This document shows positions 1 to 12,990 of a DNA stretch of 64,000 nucleotides, piece after piece. Both the position numbers and the translations under genes were made by a program. The stretch covers positions 7,581,046 to 7,645,045 of the forward strand of contig JAJEKV010000002.1 of assembly GCA_021234155.1 (NCBI GenBank). Direction: 5' to 3'. A model generated the notes under the pieces. It was not told where the DNA came from. It saw nothing but the letters and a program-made list of their open reading frames with translations, and searched no databases. Numbering within the stretch: the stretch's first letter is position 1; the number at the start of each line of letters is the position of its first letter. The DNA is from Isoetes taiwanensis. Lineage: Eukaryota; Streptophyta; Lycopodiopsida; Isoetales; Isoetaceae.

Positions 1-1690
1 AACTAATTTAAATATGGATTGCATAGAAGTACATACTCACAATTTGCTTCTAACCGTGGGAAAGTTCGTTGCTTGCTTATTTTTTCTTTTGCCATATCTG
101 TTGGAGTGCATACATGCCTTACTTCTACAAATATCTCTTTGCCTGATCGAAAACCGACCACCAAAGCCTTCCAATGTGCAGAAACATCATTTCTCCTGCA
201 TCTTTTGACTCGCCATTCATCTCGCATTGCAGGTTGGAATGTAACAAAGCTCCCGGTCGATACCACGAAGCTTTCAAAGTCATTTCCGACTATGATAGAG
301 CTTATAGCCATCTAATCACAGAATTCAAATCAGAATGTGGAGCGGATTCGAAATACTAGGAAAGGCTCCGCGATTTTACCTTGATCGAAGCTTTTCTGTG
401 GTCGAAACTCCCTTTGGCGCAGGTCGAAGCAGTTCCCCAGCAAATCGAAGTTCCCTTGGCGCGGGCAATCGATCTTTGCGCAAACTCTATTGAGGAAAAC
501 ACCTGAGCGGGAATTGAGGGCGGGAGCTAACGGTCATAATTGCCACGTGTGTAATCTGACACCCGAAGCTAGAGGCACGGATATTATCGAAGCTACTGGC
601 AGTTGACACCTGGAATGGCAAAACCAAGGCTCGGTAAAAAAACTCTGTACAAGCTCGGCTCCCCATTGGCCGCGAGCTTTTTGACGTGGCACCGAGTAAG
701 GACCCTTATTTGACCTCAAAAAAACTCTAATGCCATTTAGAGAACGACAAATCAGCAAAGATCGTGCAGTTGAAGATCTATGGGTTTTCTAAGTCGAGTA
801 TTACCACTACATTGCAGCCCCTGTCATTCGCCGGATCAAAGGCCTTGCCACTCCCAACGAGCCATTCGCTCCTACACTGCCCTTGCATCCCCTCCTTTGC
901 CTCTGATTTTTTTTCCTAAATGCCCCTCCCCTTTCCTTCCTTTCCCATCACATCCTTATCATCTACGAGCCCGCATTTCGCATGACGCCCACCTGTATAG
1001 TCTTCCCCTTTGATAGGAATATCATTTCCCCTAGCTTTGATGGGGCCTAGCCCCCAGGTTTTAGATGGGCTGTTGCCCTTGCATGTGCCGTCCCATAACC
1101 CGTTGGGTTCCCGTGGATGTAAAAATTCATCTTATCTTATCTTATCCTCTTCGTGCATTTTCCTTCCTTGGATTCCTTTTGCTGGATCAATGGCCACCAT
1201 TATGATGTCTTCTTCCTGACCAATTCTAACTTGTTCTCCACCTTCATCCACAGTTGCAAGGGCAACCCAAAGTACGTTAGCACCTTTTATTTGTGGGTTT
1301 TTTTGTGGTTCAAACACGACACCGGATATACAGTGCCCGGATATGCCATGGATATGTTGGTCCGATCACGATGGTGACCAATATACAAGGCGCTCGGGTT
1401 GGTGAAATCTTTATTGGAGTAATGCGAAAGTAAATTTCTACTTTATGTAATGGTTATTCAAATGGTTCAGAGCCGAGCCATTTTGGTTTTTCACATTTTT
1501 TGTTACAGATACGCCATAATGGCTAATCGACCCCTTACTTGTGATGGAGATAAGATGCTATGGAGAATGCATTTTAATAAAGTAGCCAAACTTGTTCAGA
1601 GTGGTAATATTTTCTTATACATAGCTCCATTTAATTTATTATAGAAACTCCCTTTTCTTCCCAAGCACCGACCATCTGCAGTCTTTAATA
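1..1690. other. intergenic, partly promoter-like DNA
   Basis: No gene is recognised here. The stretch 480-760 is richer in G+C than its surroundings. It holds a CACGTG G-box at 544-549, a TGACGTGGC element at 682-690 and an inverted CCAAT box (ATTGG) near 665-669, which are typical of plant promoters. A pyrimidine-rich stretch follows at about 880-960. These elements could belong to the DUS2-like gene copy that begins at 2195, but the distance is large and no transcript evidence is available. Confidence 0.35.
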
Positions 1691-2000
1691 GGTTTAGTTT
1701 AGTAAACTTGAAATGCTTTAAACAAAAGAATGTTAACAGTTTATAAATGATAATCATTAATTGTTTTTAATGAACTTGAAATGCTTCAAATAGTCGCTAC
1801 TGGAGCATTACTGGTTTATAAATGATAACCATTAAGTTCTTAATAGTTTTGGTTTCCTAAACCTAAAATGCTTCAAAAAATAGAATGTTATTGGTTTATA
1901 AATGATAACATCAAGTTCTTAATAGTTTTGGTTTCATAAACCTAAAATGGTTCAAACAATAGAACGTTATCGTTACTGGTTTATAAATGATAACCATGAA
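1691..2000. repeat. four-copy degenerate tandem repeat, ~75-85 bp unit
   Basis: The phrase GTTTATAAATGATAA recurs at about 1739, 1814, 1894 and 1979, so the spacing is 75, 80 and 85 bp. Each copy is preceded by related text (AAACCTAAAATG or AAACTTGAAATG, then CTTCAAA, then a TAGAATGTTA-like stretch). The last two copies are the most alike, which suggests growth by successive duplication. Confidence 0.8.
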
Positions 2001-2194
2001 GCGAATGGATAACAACACTATATGCACATCTAGAACAAACAAATACTAACAATACTAGTATGTATGGCTTGAGGCAATGAGTCTCGCTTTTTCATCAGTT
2101 GATCAGGCCCACGCTCGATCTCCTCCAAAAAGCAATGAATAATACACCAAGGCACAGGCGTGCTAATTGTTTCGGCATGGGAGTCCCCGGAACT

Positions 2195-3005
<811 letters not shown>

Positions 3006-5131
3006 TGAACGCATCATTGAAGGCGCGGGTAGTGGGGTCTTTTTAGATGAAAGCTTTTATAAACCCCTTGCTTTGGATATAGGACTTGGCTATAGCGTGA
3101 AGCTTTGGCCACGAGCTTGGCTTGGTGCACCTATTGGAGCATGGAAGGCGGTGTAAAGAGTCATTTACGGAGATATATGGGACGGAAATAGTGATAAAGA
3201 ATGAACAAGCCAAACAAGATATAATTTGCTTGGTACGCAAATGTGCTCTTTCATTGTAATATATTTTTGGCAAAGCTCATGGACCGAGCTTCAAACTTAG
3301 GTCTCGGCCCTCAAGAAATTGCAGAGGCATGGTATAGCCATACGCATTCTAAATTTCCTCTGTTTTCTTCGATGCGGGATCAAATGTTTGTCTTTGCCTC
3401 AATTTTGCCTTCTTCTCAATGTGATTACCTTCGACTTAGGCGAGTCTATGATCATTTTCCTTCTTTGGATTAGACTATGAGCGAGGCGAGGTGGGTGGCG
3501 AGGAATTCACAAGCTTTTTTTCCAAAGGAACATCATGCATGACAACAACAACACAATAAGCACATTCAAGGTAAGTAGCTTTTCCATCTTTGGTAGGATA
3601 AGTTCTGCGGAAATAATAAGCTGCGGGATATGCTATGGCTTGACACGAAAAAGGAACATAATCTTTGACCACTTATATGTTGAGCGAACTCCCATAATCT
3701 CCTCCTTTGCACGAAGCTATCTGTTATACCTCAAATTCGAATCTGAATTAATTTCTTGACCATGGCATTTCGCGGCATCTTCCATCTTGTGTTCAGCTAT
3801 CCATGGTGATAGCATAGTTTTGTATATCGACCTCAAAATGTGAAGCGTTTCTAGGGTCGAAGGCATCCCTAGCTTACGATTGCCATAATCATGGCCATGG
3901 CCATAGCCATAGCCATTTTGGCCTTAAGTAATGGATAAGGCTTTTTGACCGCAAATGAAGATTTGCATTTTTCTTTATCATGGAAAGAATGAGACGTCGG
4001 GGCATACGGTGGCTTTTATCTGTTTAAAATTTGCTTTTGAGTAGTAGTGCACCATTTTCCTTTTTGTTCCTTTTACAAAGAAGATTTATGCTTCACAAGC
4101 TCCTTATTTCTATTGAGGTCTTATACTTTGGTTCCATTCTGAGCAGCCACATTATGTGTAGCTTGGCAATCATGTCATTTGACAAAGACAGGTTTGGTTT
4201 GTCTCTCATTTAGAACGTCTTAAGATGGTTTGGATAACAAGGATGTCATCTAATAAGCTTTGTATGGCAACCATGGCCAGCCTGCAACAATTAAGTTTGA
4301 AGTGTCCATAAGACAACCTTGACCACTTCATACAACATTGTTCTATATGTTTTGTCTAGATGGAGGTCCTAGAATGTTCATCTTAATTCCTTTTCTTCAT
4401 TTTGGTGCAGATATAAGCATGTCTATACCATATAGATCAACAATTCAAGTTTTGGTGACAGCTAGCTTCTAGCTTCTTTGGTTATCACTATTAGTAGTAT
4501 CACTATCGTTGCCTCACATATCAGTAATATCACTATCAGAAATTTATATATTCTCATTATTATCTTTTCTTGATAAGCTGTATCACGCTTTATACTTCAT
4601 GAGCAGTTCAAACTGAATGGACGCTTGGAATCACACAAGTAGAATGGCTCCATGGTGGCAAATTCAATCGAGAATGTATGCATTGTAGGGCATTATCATT
4701 CAAGGACAACGGTACAAAGTGCTGCCACAATGGACAAACCAAGTTGAAGCCTTTACAGCCAATGTCCCATCTAATTAGGTTATTACTGAACAACCAACAC
4801 CCAAAAACCACTAACTCTCACCAACACATCAGGGCCTACAATAGTGCTCTTGCCTTTGCTTCCTTTGGCGCAAACATCGAGCAAACTGAAGGATGTGGAC
4901 CATACTGTTTCAATATCTAAGGACAAACCTACCATAGGGTGGGGCCAGCTTATGCCAATGATTCTCAACCCGCAACATATTTCCCAACTCTACATTCTAA
5001 ATGCTGACTATGCACATGAAGCATGAGTCCAAAATGCTCAGAATGTAGATTACCTTAGATATTTTTGTTAAATAAAAGGTTACTGCACACTTTTCTCATT
5101 GCAGTTAAAATATTTAGAAACTTCCAACTTA
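3006..5131. other. intergenic, no gene recognised
   Basis: Only short, unsupported open frames are present. Local simple repeats include a GGCCAT/AGCCAT run at about 3893-3920 and a TATCACTA-rich stretch at 4480-4545. No DUS2 downstream exons were found here. Confidence 0.5.
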
Positions 5132-5150
5132 TGCCCAGCAACGCTGGGCA
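5132..5150. repeat. perfect inverted repeat (8-bp stem, 3-nt loop)
   Basis: TGCCCAGC, then AAC, then GCTGGGCA form a perfect short hairpin in AT-rich surroundings. It is followed by ACTAGTACAAT, a phrase that recurs at about 37183. No function can be assigned. Confidence 0.6.
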
Positions 5151-6558
5151 CTGTTACTAGTACAATAATATATCCTATATAACAATTTCAAATGTAAGAA
5201 ACACTATAATCGTGAGTTCGACAATTTTTTATAAAAGATCTTTATCTACAATTTTATGATAAGATTTAACTTTATGTTATAAGTAGCTTTAATACAAGAG
5301 ATTCAAACTAAAGATCAAACTATAAATATTAGTTTTATAAGCAAGAGCTTGCATATGAGAGAGATCATCCATTGTTTTTGTAGAATGGTTTCTTTACTAA
5401 AAACCGTGGCAAAAACCATGTAGTGTTTTGATTTTTGATGCCTTTTGATATTGCTTTCACATTGCTACAGTCTCATCTAACTTATCCATTGACAACATAT
5501 ACTGCATATACTGCAGAGATACCATTGCAATTTATAATCGTGCAGTAAACTTATCATCAAGAGAATGCAGAAGTAAAAAATAATACCCTTCAGTCTTTGT
5601 TGGAACCGCAATTAAAATCTCTATCATCTTGATTCGTCACCGATCCACTGCTATAGTTTCACAGCATCCTTTATTCTGAGATGTTACAGAAGCACTAGTA
5701 CAACCAAAAGCAGCGGCAGATCTTAGCCATTTTTTATGAACCCCACTTTAGATGGTTTACAAACTGAATCCAAATGGAATGAAAACCTAGAAGGGAATCT
5801 GAGACATTCGCCCAAATCTTCAGTGTAGAATGCTGCTTGAAATGAATTTTTTAAATTTGAACTGCTATTTTCCTGAGAGCTGCCACAAAAAGGGAGTTAC
5901 CCGATTATTTCTGTTCAATATTATGGCAGACTGTTGTGCTTCCGACCCGTACGGGCAACCCAAAACAAGGTACTTTTACTGCTACATGCATGAATTCCAT
6001 CGAACTGCCAGTGCCCGATTCATACATCTTTCAAATGGTGACTCCAAATATTTGATCCCAGCCCTCAAATCATATTCCTCCACAAATCTCCACCTTTCAT
6101 TTGACATATCCGTGGCATATTCTGATTTCACCCCATCCATGCCTAATTTCACCCTCTCCATTCCTAGAAGAAAAAAAATATGACACGTCATCTCTAAGTA
6201 AAAAATATTGATGTGGCCATGCGTGGATAGGCTAGAATTGCAAGAAAGGCTGTAGGCTTGGTTGGGCTGGTGTGCTAAAAATTAATATTTTAGAAATATT
6301 TTGTACCTTAAATAATCCGGGAATAAAAAATATTCCCAGACCCGTACAAGGGGATCAGATAAGGGTTTTTCCAAATGGGGCAACCCAAGGACCATGGCTG
6401 GGTAAGGAAATTTATGAATATAATGTGTTCTTCCCGCCAACTAATAATGGGAGCGAGTTAAAAGAGGTAGAAACTCGAAAATCGAGGCAGGTGTTAAGGC
6501 GGTGCCAAACCAAACCAAACGAAAGCAAGGAGGGGGAGTGGCAAGCTGGGATTATGCA
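5151..6558. other. intergenic and 5' flank of the GH9 gene
   Basis: The DNA is AT-rich with no convincing gene. The 300 bp before the GH9 start contains AT-rich blocks (for example around 6280-6330 and 6410-6425) and purine-rich leader-like DNA at 6440-6555. The transcription start and TATA element cannot be fixed by eye. Confidence 0.4.
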
Positions 6559-8689
6559 ATGTACAATCCGTGGGGAGGGTCGCTAAGCATTTTCAAGCAA
6601 AGCGAGGAGCAGGAAGGATCAGGCTCAGGCAATGGCCTCCAAAACAGAAGCGCCCTCCGTTTTGGCGAGCGGCCGCAGCCCGGCTACACCAGTCTTCTCT
6701 GCCTCATCTGCACCAAAAAATTGCTCCTATTTTTCTTCCTTTTCCTCGCCCTCTCCCTCGGCCTCGTACAGCTCCTCGCAAACGTATTCCACCGGAATTC
6801 CGTCCACCCCATGCCCCCCGATGACTACGCCATTGCGCTCCACAAAGCCCTCCTCTTCTTCCACGCCCAGAAATGTAAGCAAACGCATTTTTTTTTCTTT
6901 AGTTTTTTTTTTTCGTTCTGTAAAATCTCACAGGATGTTCAGCTGGTAGGCTTCCCCCCGGTAACAATATCTCCTACCGTGGCGATTCTGGATTGGAAGA
7001 CGGCGCCGGAAATTCCCCCCCGGTCGACCTCGTTGGTGGGTTTTACGACGGCGGCAGTAACGTCAAGTTTCATTTTCCGGCCGCTTTCTCCATGACCCTC
7101 TTAAGCTGGAGCGTTATCGATTATGGTCCGAAATATCAAGCCCTTGGCCTTCTGGATGAAGCCAAGGATTCTATCAAATGGGGTGTGGATTACCTTCTCA
7201 AGACTATCAATTCTTCTGCCTCAGAAATACACCAGATCTACGCTCAGGTACCTCCCAAACACATCACCTTGCTTTTCTGATGCAGAATGTTTCTTACGTT
7301 CCAATGCACCAGGTTGGCATCGGGTACGATACTTATGCCCCCCAACATGGTGGCATTTCCTGCTGGGAAAGGCCAGAGAATATGTCCTCCCCACGCCATG
7401 TCACCGCCGTCCAAAAAGCATCTGACCTGGCAGCTGAGATGGCGGCCGCATTTGCTTCTGCTTCTATTGTTTTCAAGGACAATTATCCATACTCCTCCCA
7501 TCTTTTAAAGGCTGCTCAATTGTGCTTCAACATGTCTAGAAGACAAAGAGGAATTTACTCCCACCAAGCGCTCGATGCCTCTCGCTTCTACAACTCCTCT
7601 GGATATTGGGACGAGTTCATCTGGGGAAGCACTTGGCTCTTTTATGCCACTGGGGAGAAGGAATATCTCCAACTTGCCACGTCTAAGAGCCTTGCAGATC
7701 ATGCTTTCAGAGATAATGCTTTCGGTGTTTTCAATTGGAATCACAAGCTTCTCGGTGCCCAAGTGAGTGCCATCATCTTATGCTAATTTAATTTCATGTT
7801 TCCTCTCTAATCAAAATGAATTTAGGTTTTGCTTGCAAGGTTGAGATTGCTTATGTCTCCGGGGTATCCTTATGAGACACTGTTAAGAAGGTTTCAAGAG
7901 GATGTGGAGCATGCCATGTGTTCTTTTCTTTCAAAACATAATAAATCTCCAGGTTGGCACACTCTTCCAACAAAAACATGGTTTATGTCATGTTAATATT
8001 TTTGTAATTTCAAATAGATCGACTTGAACAGGTGGGATGATCAACTTTAACCTTCAACCGAGCTCCCTACAACTAGTTACAAATGCAGCATTTTTAGCCG
8101 TTGTTTATGCTGAACAACTAAGGGTTGCCAATGTTCCTGGATGGAGATGTGGTTCAACGTTTAATTTGGTACAAAGGTTGCAAGAATTTGCAAGGTTTCA
8201 GGTATATTTATTTCAAAAATACTTTTTTGATAGTAAAACATTGAGTGTATTTTTCTTTTTCATTTGCTTTGCCATTTATGTTATCTTTCTATGGTTCTTT
8301 ACTTGCAGTTGAGGTATATTTTAGGACATAATCCATTGAATATGAGCTATGTGGCGGGCCATGGAAAGCATTTCGCGAGACAGGTGCATCATCGTGCGGC
8401 TTCAATTCCATATGGCTATTCCAAAGTCAACTGCCTAGAGGGTTATTCGAAATGGATGCACAATCCAAAGACCAATCCAAACACATTAGTTGGTGCTATG
8501 GTCAATGGACCTAATAGACTTGATTATTTTCAAGACATTAGGTCAAATCCAAATTTTACAGAGCCCACTTTAACGGGCAATGTTGGACTTGTCGTTGCGT
8601 TAGTTAGTGTTACCCATACGAGCACATTTGTGGATATGCGTGCTATATTTTCTTCAATTCAACCCACAAATTTTAATTCTTATATTTAA
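6559..8689 (+). CDS. KORRIGAN-like membrane-anchored endo-1,4-beta-glucanase (GH9), six exons
   Basis: Exons are 6559-6874, 6943-7247, 7313-7762, 7826-7952, 8032-8201 and 8309-8689, all with GT-AG introns of 63-107 bp. They join in frame to 582 aa (family about 620). KORRIGAN-type enzymes are type II membrane proteins that act with cellulose synthase at the plasma membrane and Golgi. The start was chosen because MYNPWGGSL matches the conserved KORRIGAN N-terminus. A hydrophobic anchor lies at about residues 55-76 after a short basic flank, and the catalytic domain follows from [13 protein letters not shown]. The GH9 C-terminal motifs are present: MSYVAG...VHHRAASIP (His484, Arg485) and [16 protein letters not shown] (Glu541, the expected acid). 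However, the DAGD motif reads DGGS: Asp141 is kept and the second Asp, the expected base, is Ser144. WDNKLAGAQ of the family reads WNHKLLGAQ, and the usual proline-rich C-terminal tail is missing. The gene is intact, so either a diverged or a non-catalytic paralogue is possible. Confidence 0.93.
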
Positions 8690-8840
8690 ATCATTAATTA
8701 TTTTGGGAATTTTTTTTTGCTAAAGTTATGTTGTGTAAATATAAATTCTTATGAATGCTATAAGTTACGTATATATGAATGGCTATTGTAATTTTAACAT
8801 GCAAACTATATGAAGGGTGGATGGTTCACGTGAAAATAAA
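8690..8840 (+). other. GH9 3' flank with a possible polyadenylation signal
   Basis: The stretch after the stop codon is AT-rich. An AATAAA lies at 8835-8840, about 150 bp past the stop, a plausible distance for a plant poly(A) signal. This is position-based inference only. Confidence 0.3.
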
Positions 8841-11478
8841 TGGTTTGCGCATGAGTTGTCAACATGAGAGACGAGTAGGCAACAATAGATGTGGCACTTG
8901 TCCTTCATAGGATTTCATAGTGTTGTGTTTGAACTCATAAGGTTCAAAAGTTGTGGAAGGCGTATTTTATAACTTAACATTTTATAAGGTTTAAGGTGTA
9001 TAATTATACGTATATGGTATATGGTGGACTGTGGAGTCCGAGTTTTGTGGGAGAGGGGATCAGGAAGTGTATGTTGAAGTGATAATTGATTGTTGGGGGA
9101 GCGATTTTGTACTCCAGATGTGGCCTCTGAGGCAGCACGTAGGCGCTCTGGCGAGGGGGTCGGCATGGCCAGATTTGAAGCCCAGTTCCGATTTGCCATT
9201 AAGAGCTCTGCTTGGGCCGAATATGGCTTTTCCAAATTCATTTTCGTCTTAGATGGCTCTGCCAGGGTGTTCATATGCAACCTTTATTGGCCAATGCATC
9301 TAATCAGAGCAACATTGATGCTTCTGTTATTCAAGAGGTAGGGTTTATATGGCAAATAACTTTGATTTAGCAAATACACCGTTTTACATGTGCACAGATA
9401 AGCATTCGTTTGCTTTGAAATTTTTATAGAAAAACACGCAAGGGCTATGAATTTGTAAAGGCTTTGTTACCCATTTACCTGTATAGCATAACCGAAATAG
9501 GTTTGCTTGTTCAACTTTAATTTTTTCTTTGCATTCAAAGTTGATGCATGCTTACATAGTTACATGCTGGTTAGGTCTGCTGCTAGTTTATATATGTAGC
9601 CTTCCGCAGCTTTTGAACCTTATAGCCATTTGAGGATTAAAGTCCATGGATCTTATAGTTTATGGTTGGGAAGTAGTGATGCATTTTAGCAAGAGAACTG
9701 CAAATAGGATAATTGACACTGTGATTTTTGTTGTGGATGTACAGATTGTCAAAGTTCAGGGAGATTGGCAAAGAAGCTGTGGCCATGATGCTCTGTCAAG
9801 ATACAAATTATATCTAAAATATTTGAGCTAGTTGCTTTGTGACTTTGGCAGGCACATGTAAAAGAACATGGTCATGATTTAACACAAGTATGGATTGCAT
9901 GTCATTTATATGAGACGAGTGTATGTTGACTTGCATATTGACTTCTTGCAATGGTAAAGTAAAATCTTATGCTAAGGTGGAAATGGGTATTTGACCTCAT
10001 CATGGATTTGGTGGACAGTGTAGAATGCAAGAGAAGGAATATATTGGGGAATATAAGGGAAATCAATGGCTGAAAATAAGGGATAAGGAAAATTAACTGA
10101 TAAATTTGCTTTGCTAGAAATATGATTGAAGAAATATAGACTTTTAAAAGAACAAAACTCAAAGCTTAAACAAAATAATTTAGCCTACTCTGGTTAATCT
10201 GAGCTATACTCAAGACAAATTGGTACAATACATGTGCAACATGATCCACCTCGGAAAGGGCTATAGATAAAGCTACAATCATTGGTTTTTGGCAAGTGGT
10301 TTCTAGTTATGATCCAATATACCACGGCCTCTGATCAATGAGAAACTTCAACTGATTTATAGGATAGAAAATGTCTTTGATCCAATTTCCTGCAATTGCA
10401 TTTATGGTTTATATGGAAATTAAAGATGATATGCAATAGGTTTATATGTGACTGACATGAATGGAAGGTCATGATTGTCTCCTATCTATCTATCCTATTA
10501 TCATATTATTTGGTCTTCACTTTAGATTAGACAATTCCAATCCAATATCAGCACCATATGATGAATTAAATAATGAGAACATGGATAGACAGGTTGTCTT
10601 GAGTGTAGCAAATTCATAACGTACATTCTTAGCTGCCAAGAATATGGAAAAGCTGATGCCTACTGCTCATAGATAAGCTTGATCCTACTCTTGTTGACAG
10701 GTTATGTGCATGCATTTCTTTGACATGTCACTTTATAATAGGTTTCACAGTGCAAAGAGTATTTGTTATGCACCTAACTAGAAAAATCTTTTAGCTGCAG
10801 CTTGTTGGTGCCTTATTTGATGGATGTGGCTTTGCTGCTGCTGCTGCTGATGATGATTTAGCTTTAAACGGAGAAAATGACGACTGGTTCATTGACATCT
10901 TTCATTTTTTATAGTCTTATAGGTTTGATGTGCAATCAAATTCTTCCTTGCCATTCATGATGAACGCTTTTTATTTCTTATTGGCATATCTCTCTCACCA
11001 CTGTCAGATCTTTATGCAACTTCAGTTAAATCAACAGGCACCCCGAGGAGGGTTTTCCAGCTTCTAGACCAGCTCCTTGCCTAAGAGCGGAGATAAATAT
11101 CCACTAAGTTATACAAATTTTACCTGATTATTCTATCTAGCCTCCACATGTAGACTGATTGTAGGTTATCTACAATGATACTTTTCTTGCAGAAGTGCAG
11201 TTAAATGGTATCTGATTTGCTTATCTAGCACGTCCAAGAGATTGGTTCTTCAGGTGAATTAACATTTAGTTTAACTGAAAAGGATGCTCCTTTTCTTTCC
11301 ATCTTCAAATAATGGATGGTCTTCATTTGCAAATGCAAAACTTGAGCTGTATAATGAATTCTTCTCTTTATGTTTCGGATAGGCTACATTTTTCACGCAA
11401 ACAGCTCTTGGTCTTATGAGCTCTTTTCAAACAGCTGTGATCTCTCTTGTTGCAGAGAACCAAATTATCCATTTTAAA
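8841..11478. other. intergenic, no gene recognised
   Basis: Mostly AT-rich unique-looking DNA. A short TGC/TGA trinucleotide run lies at 10833-10858. Open frames around 9031-9341 are short, overlap in different frames and match no family I recognise. Confidence 0.5.
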
Positions 11479-12020
11479 TCCCATCGATCCGAGACATCGG
11501 ATCGCCATTCTAGAATGGGACGAGTATGTTTTGCATGGCCACGCGGGCGGCGAGATGCCCGTCGCTCGTTGGGAGTTCGCTATTTTAGGCGCTGCTCGTG
11601 ATCATCAACGCCCTTACCCATGCCTCTTCTCTCCTCACAGCATCTATTTCTTTGAATTGTTTTCCAGTGTGGGAGGGCTTCTTCCCGCTTGGTTTGGCCA
11701 ATTTGGCGCCTTTCATGCCGCCCTCCTTTCCGCCTTAGCCTTCGGGCCCTGCGGACCTCCTCCGGGCCCCTCGATCCTAGTTCGTATGGAAGTCCTTTTG
11801 GTATTCTAAGCGTTTGTTGGTTTTTCATAGTAGTCCCATTCTAGAACTTCATCCATCCGAGACATCGGATCGCCATTCTAGACGGGACGAGCATGACAGC
11901 CTGCCGGTATGTATGGCGGCGATGCCCTTGCTCGTTGGGAGTTCGCTATTTTAGGCGTCAGCATCAACGCCCCACCTGGCCGCCTCTCTCTCAAGCACTC
12001 TATTTCTCTTTGAAATTCCC
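11479..12020. repeat. directly duplicated cassette (~370-bp offset) with palindromes
   Basis: Copy 1 (about 11479-11666) and copy 2 (about 11849-12020) share GAGACATCGGATCGCCATTC, then CTCGTTGGGAGTTCGCTATT followed by TTAGGCG, then CATCAACGCCC and a pyrimidine-rich tail. Copy 1 has a perfect CGATCCGA-GACA-TCGGATCG hairpin at 11485-11504, followed at once by the palindrome CCATTCTAGAATGG (11505-11518). The text just before copy 2 (GTTTGTTGG...AGTCCCATT, from about 11812) recurs at about 12453, hinting at a third, partial unit. Confidence 0.75.
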
Positions 12021-12300
12021 GTCCTTCTTCTTTGTTTTCATTTATTATGTTTGCCTGGCACGCCACAGAATCAGCCCTCCTCCACTGGAGGTTTGTTTTG
12101 TTTTGTTTTTGGTGTTGATGATGCGTACAGTTGGCGAAAGGTATCTCTGCTTCGACTTCCATTCAGGTTTTTGGGAGCGATTTCTTTGCGCTTGTCTAAG
12201 CCCTGCCGGTTTTTCCATTACCAGGGTTTTTCTCGAAAACCCTAAAGGTAAAGAAGCGCGGGCTCTTTTAATCCCTTGGTGATAAGCTTTCTAAGCAGTA
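12021..12300. promoter_or_regulatory. 5'-leader-like DNA with a telo-box
   Basis: A pyrimidine-rich and then GTTTTGTTTTG-rich stretch leads to AAAACCCTAAA at 12236-12246. This is the plant telo-box motif found in promoters and leaders of many translation-related genes. No coding exon is recognised after it, so it may be an orphaned or repeat-borne leader. Confidence 0.25.
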
Positions 12301-12759
12301 CACCAACCAAACATCTGTTAGCATTGTATTTTTGGGGTCTAAATGATAATTGATTTTCCTTTATTGTTCGTGGGTGTTCGAGATGTGCGGCTACCCACTA
12401 TCCACCATTGTAGAAAATCATTGAGATGAATGGTGAGAGGAAGCCTAGGGCGGTTTGTTGGTTTCATGCGAGTCCCATTTTAAATCTACAATCTACATAG
12501 CTTGCATAAATTAGATCATTTAGCCTTATTTTTTATACAATTTGTTTGATCAATATAATTTATTTTACCTTTGTTGATAATTTCTTTTATCCCTATTTAT
12601 CTCCTATATTTGAAAGGTTATAATTTAATTTGTTCATAAAGATTTGTAATTCGTTGTGGCAAGGCTAAATGGCAATATCGAGGTACAAATCCTTGAGTTG
12701 GGCTATCTAATATACATTGATATGAGGGCTGACTCTACTTTGACGATAGCACTGACTTT
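12301..12759. other. intergenic, nothing recognised
   Basis: AT-rich DNA. The only notable item is the partial third copy of the 11.8-kb repeat start at about 12453-12485. Confidence 0.5.
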
Positions 12760-12990
12760 ATTATGCCACCAGAAGCTGCTCTTAATTTTTAATGCTCTTA
12801 AGCCTAACATAAAATCGACACAAAATTTTAATGCTAAACTCGACCTCGATGCTAATTTTAATTTTAAATGTCGATGCCACCGCTACACGCTGGATCTAAC
12901 GCTAACTAATTCCTCGACCTAATTCTTGCCAATTCAGATGCAAATTCTGTCTCAAGTTTTATCCTTAGTTTTGATGCTAAATTATGACGT
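12760..12990. repeat. low-complexity tract of TAATTTTAA / CTCGACCT-type words
   Basis: Words such as TTTTAATGCT, GCTAAACTCGACC, GCTAATTTTAA and GCTAACTAATTCC recur at irregular spacing. The tract looks like a decayed short tandem repeat; the unit length cannot be fixed by eye. Confidence 0.4.

Noticed and set aside
5830-6183. 117-aa open frame upstream of the GH9 gene
   Set aside because: It has no recognisable domain and an uneven composition, and it overlaps an opposing frame. It is probably chance in the GH9 5' flank.
9031-9341. Overlapping open frames after the GH9 gene, possible exon
   Set aside because: Two frames compete, no family match or convincing splice partners were seen, and they lie past the GH9 stop.
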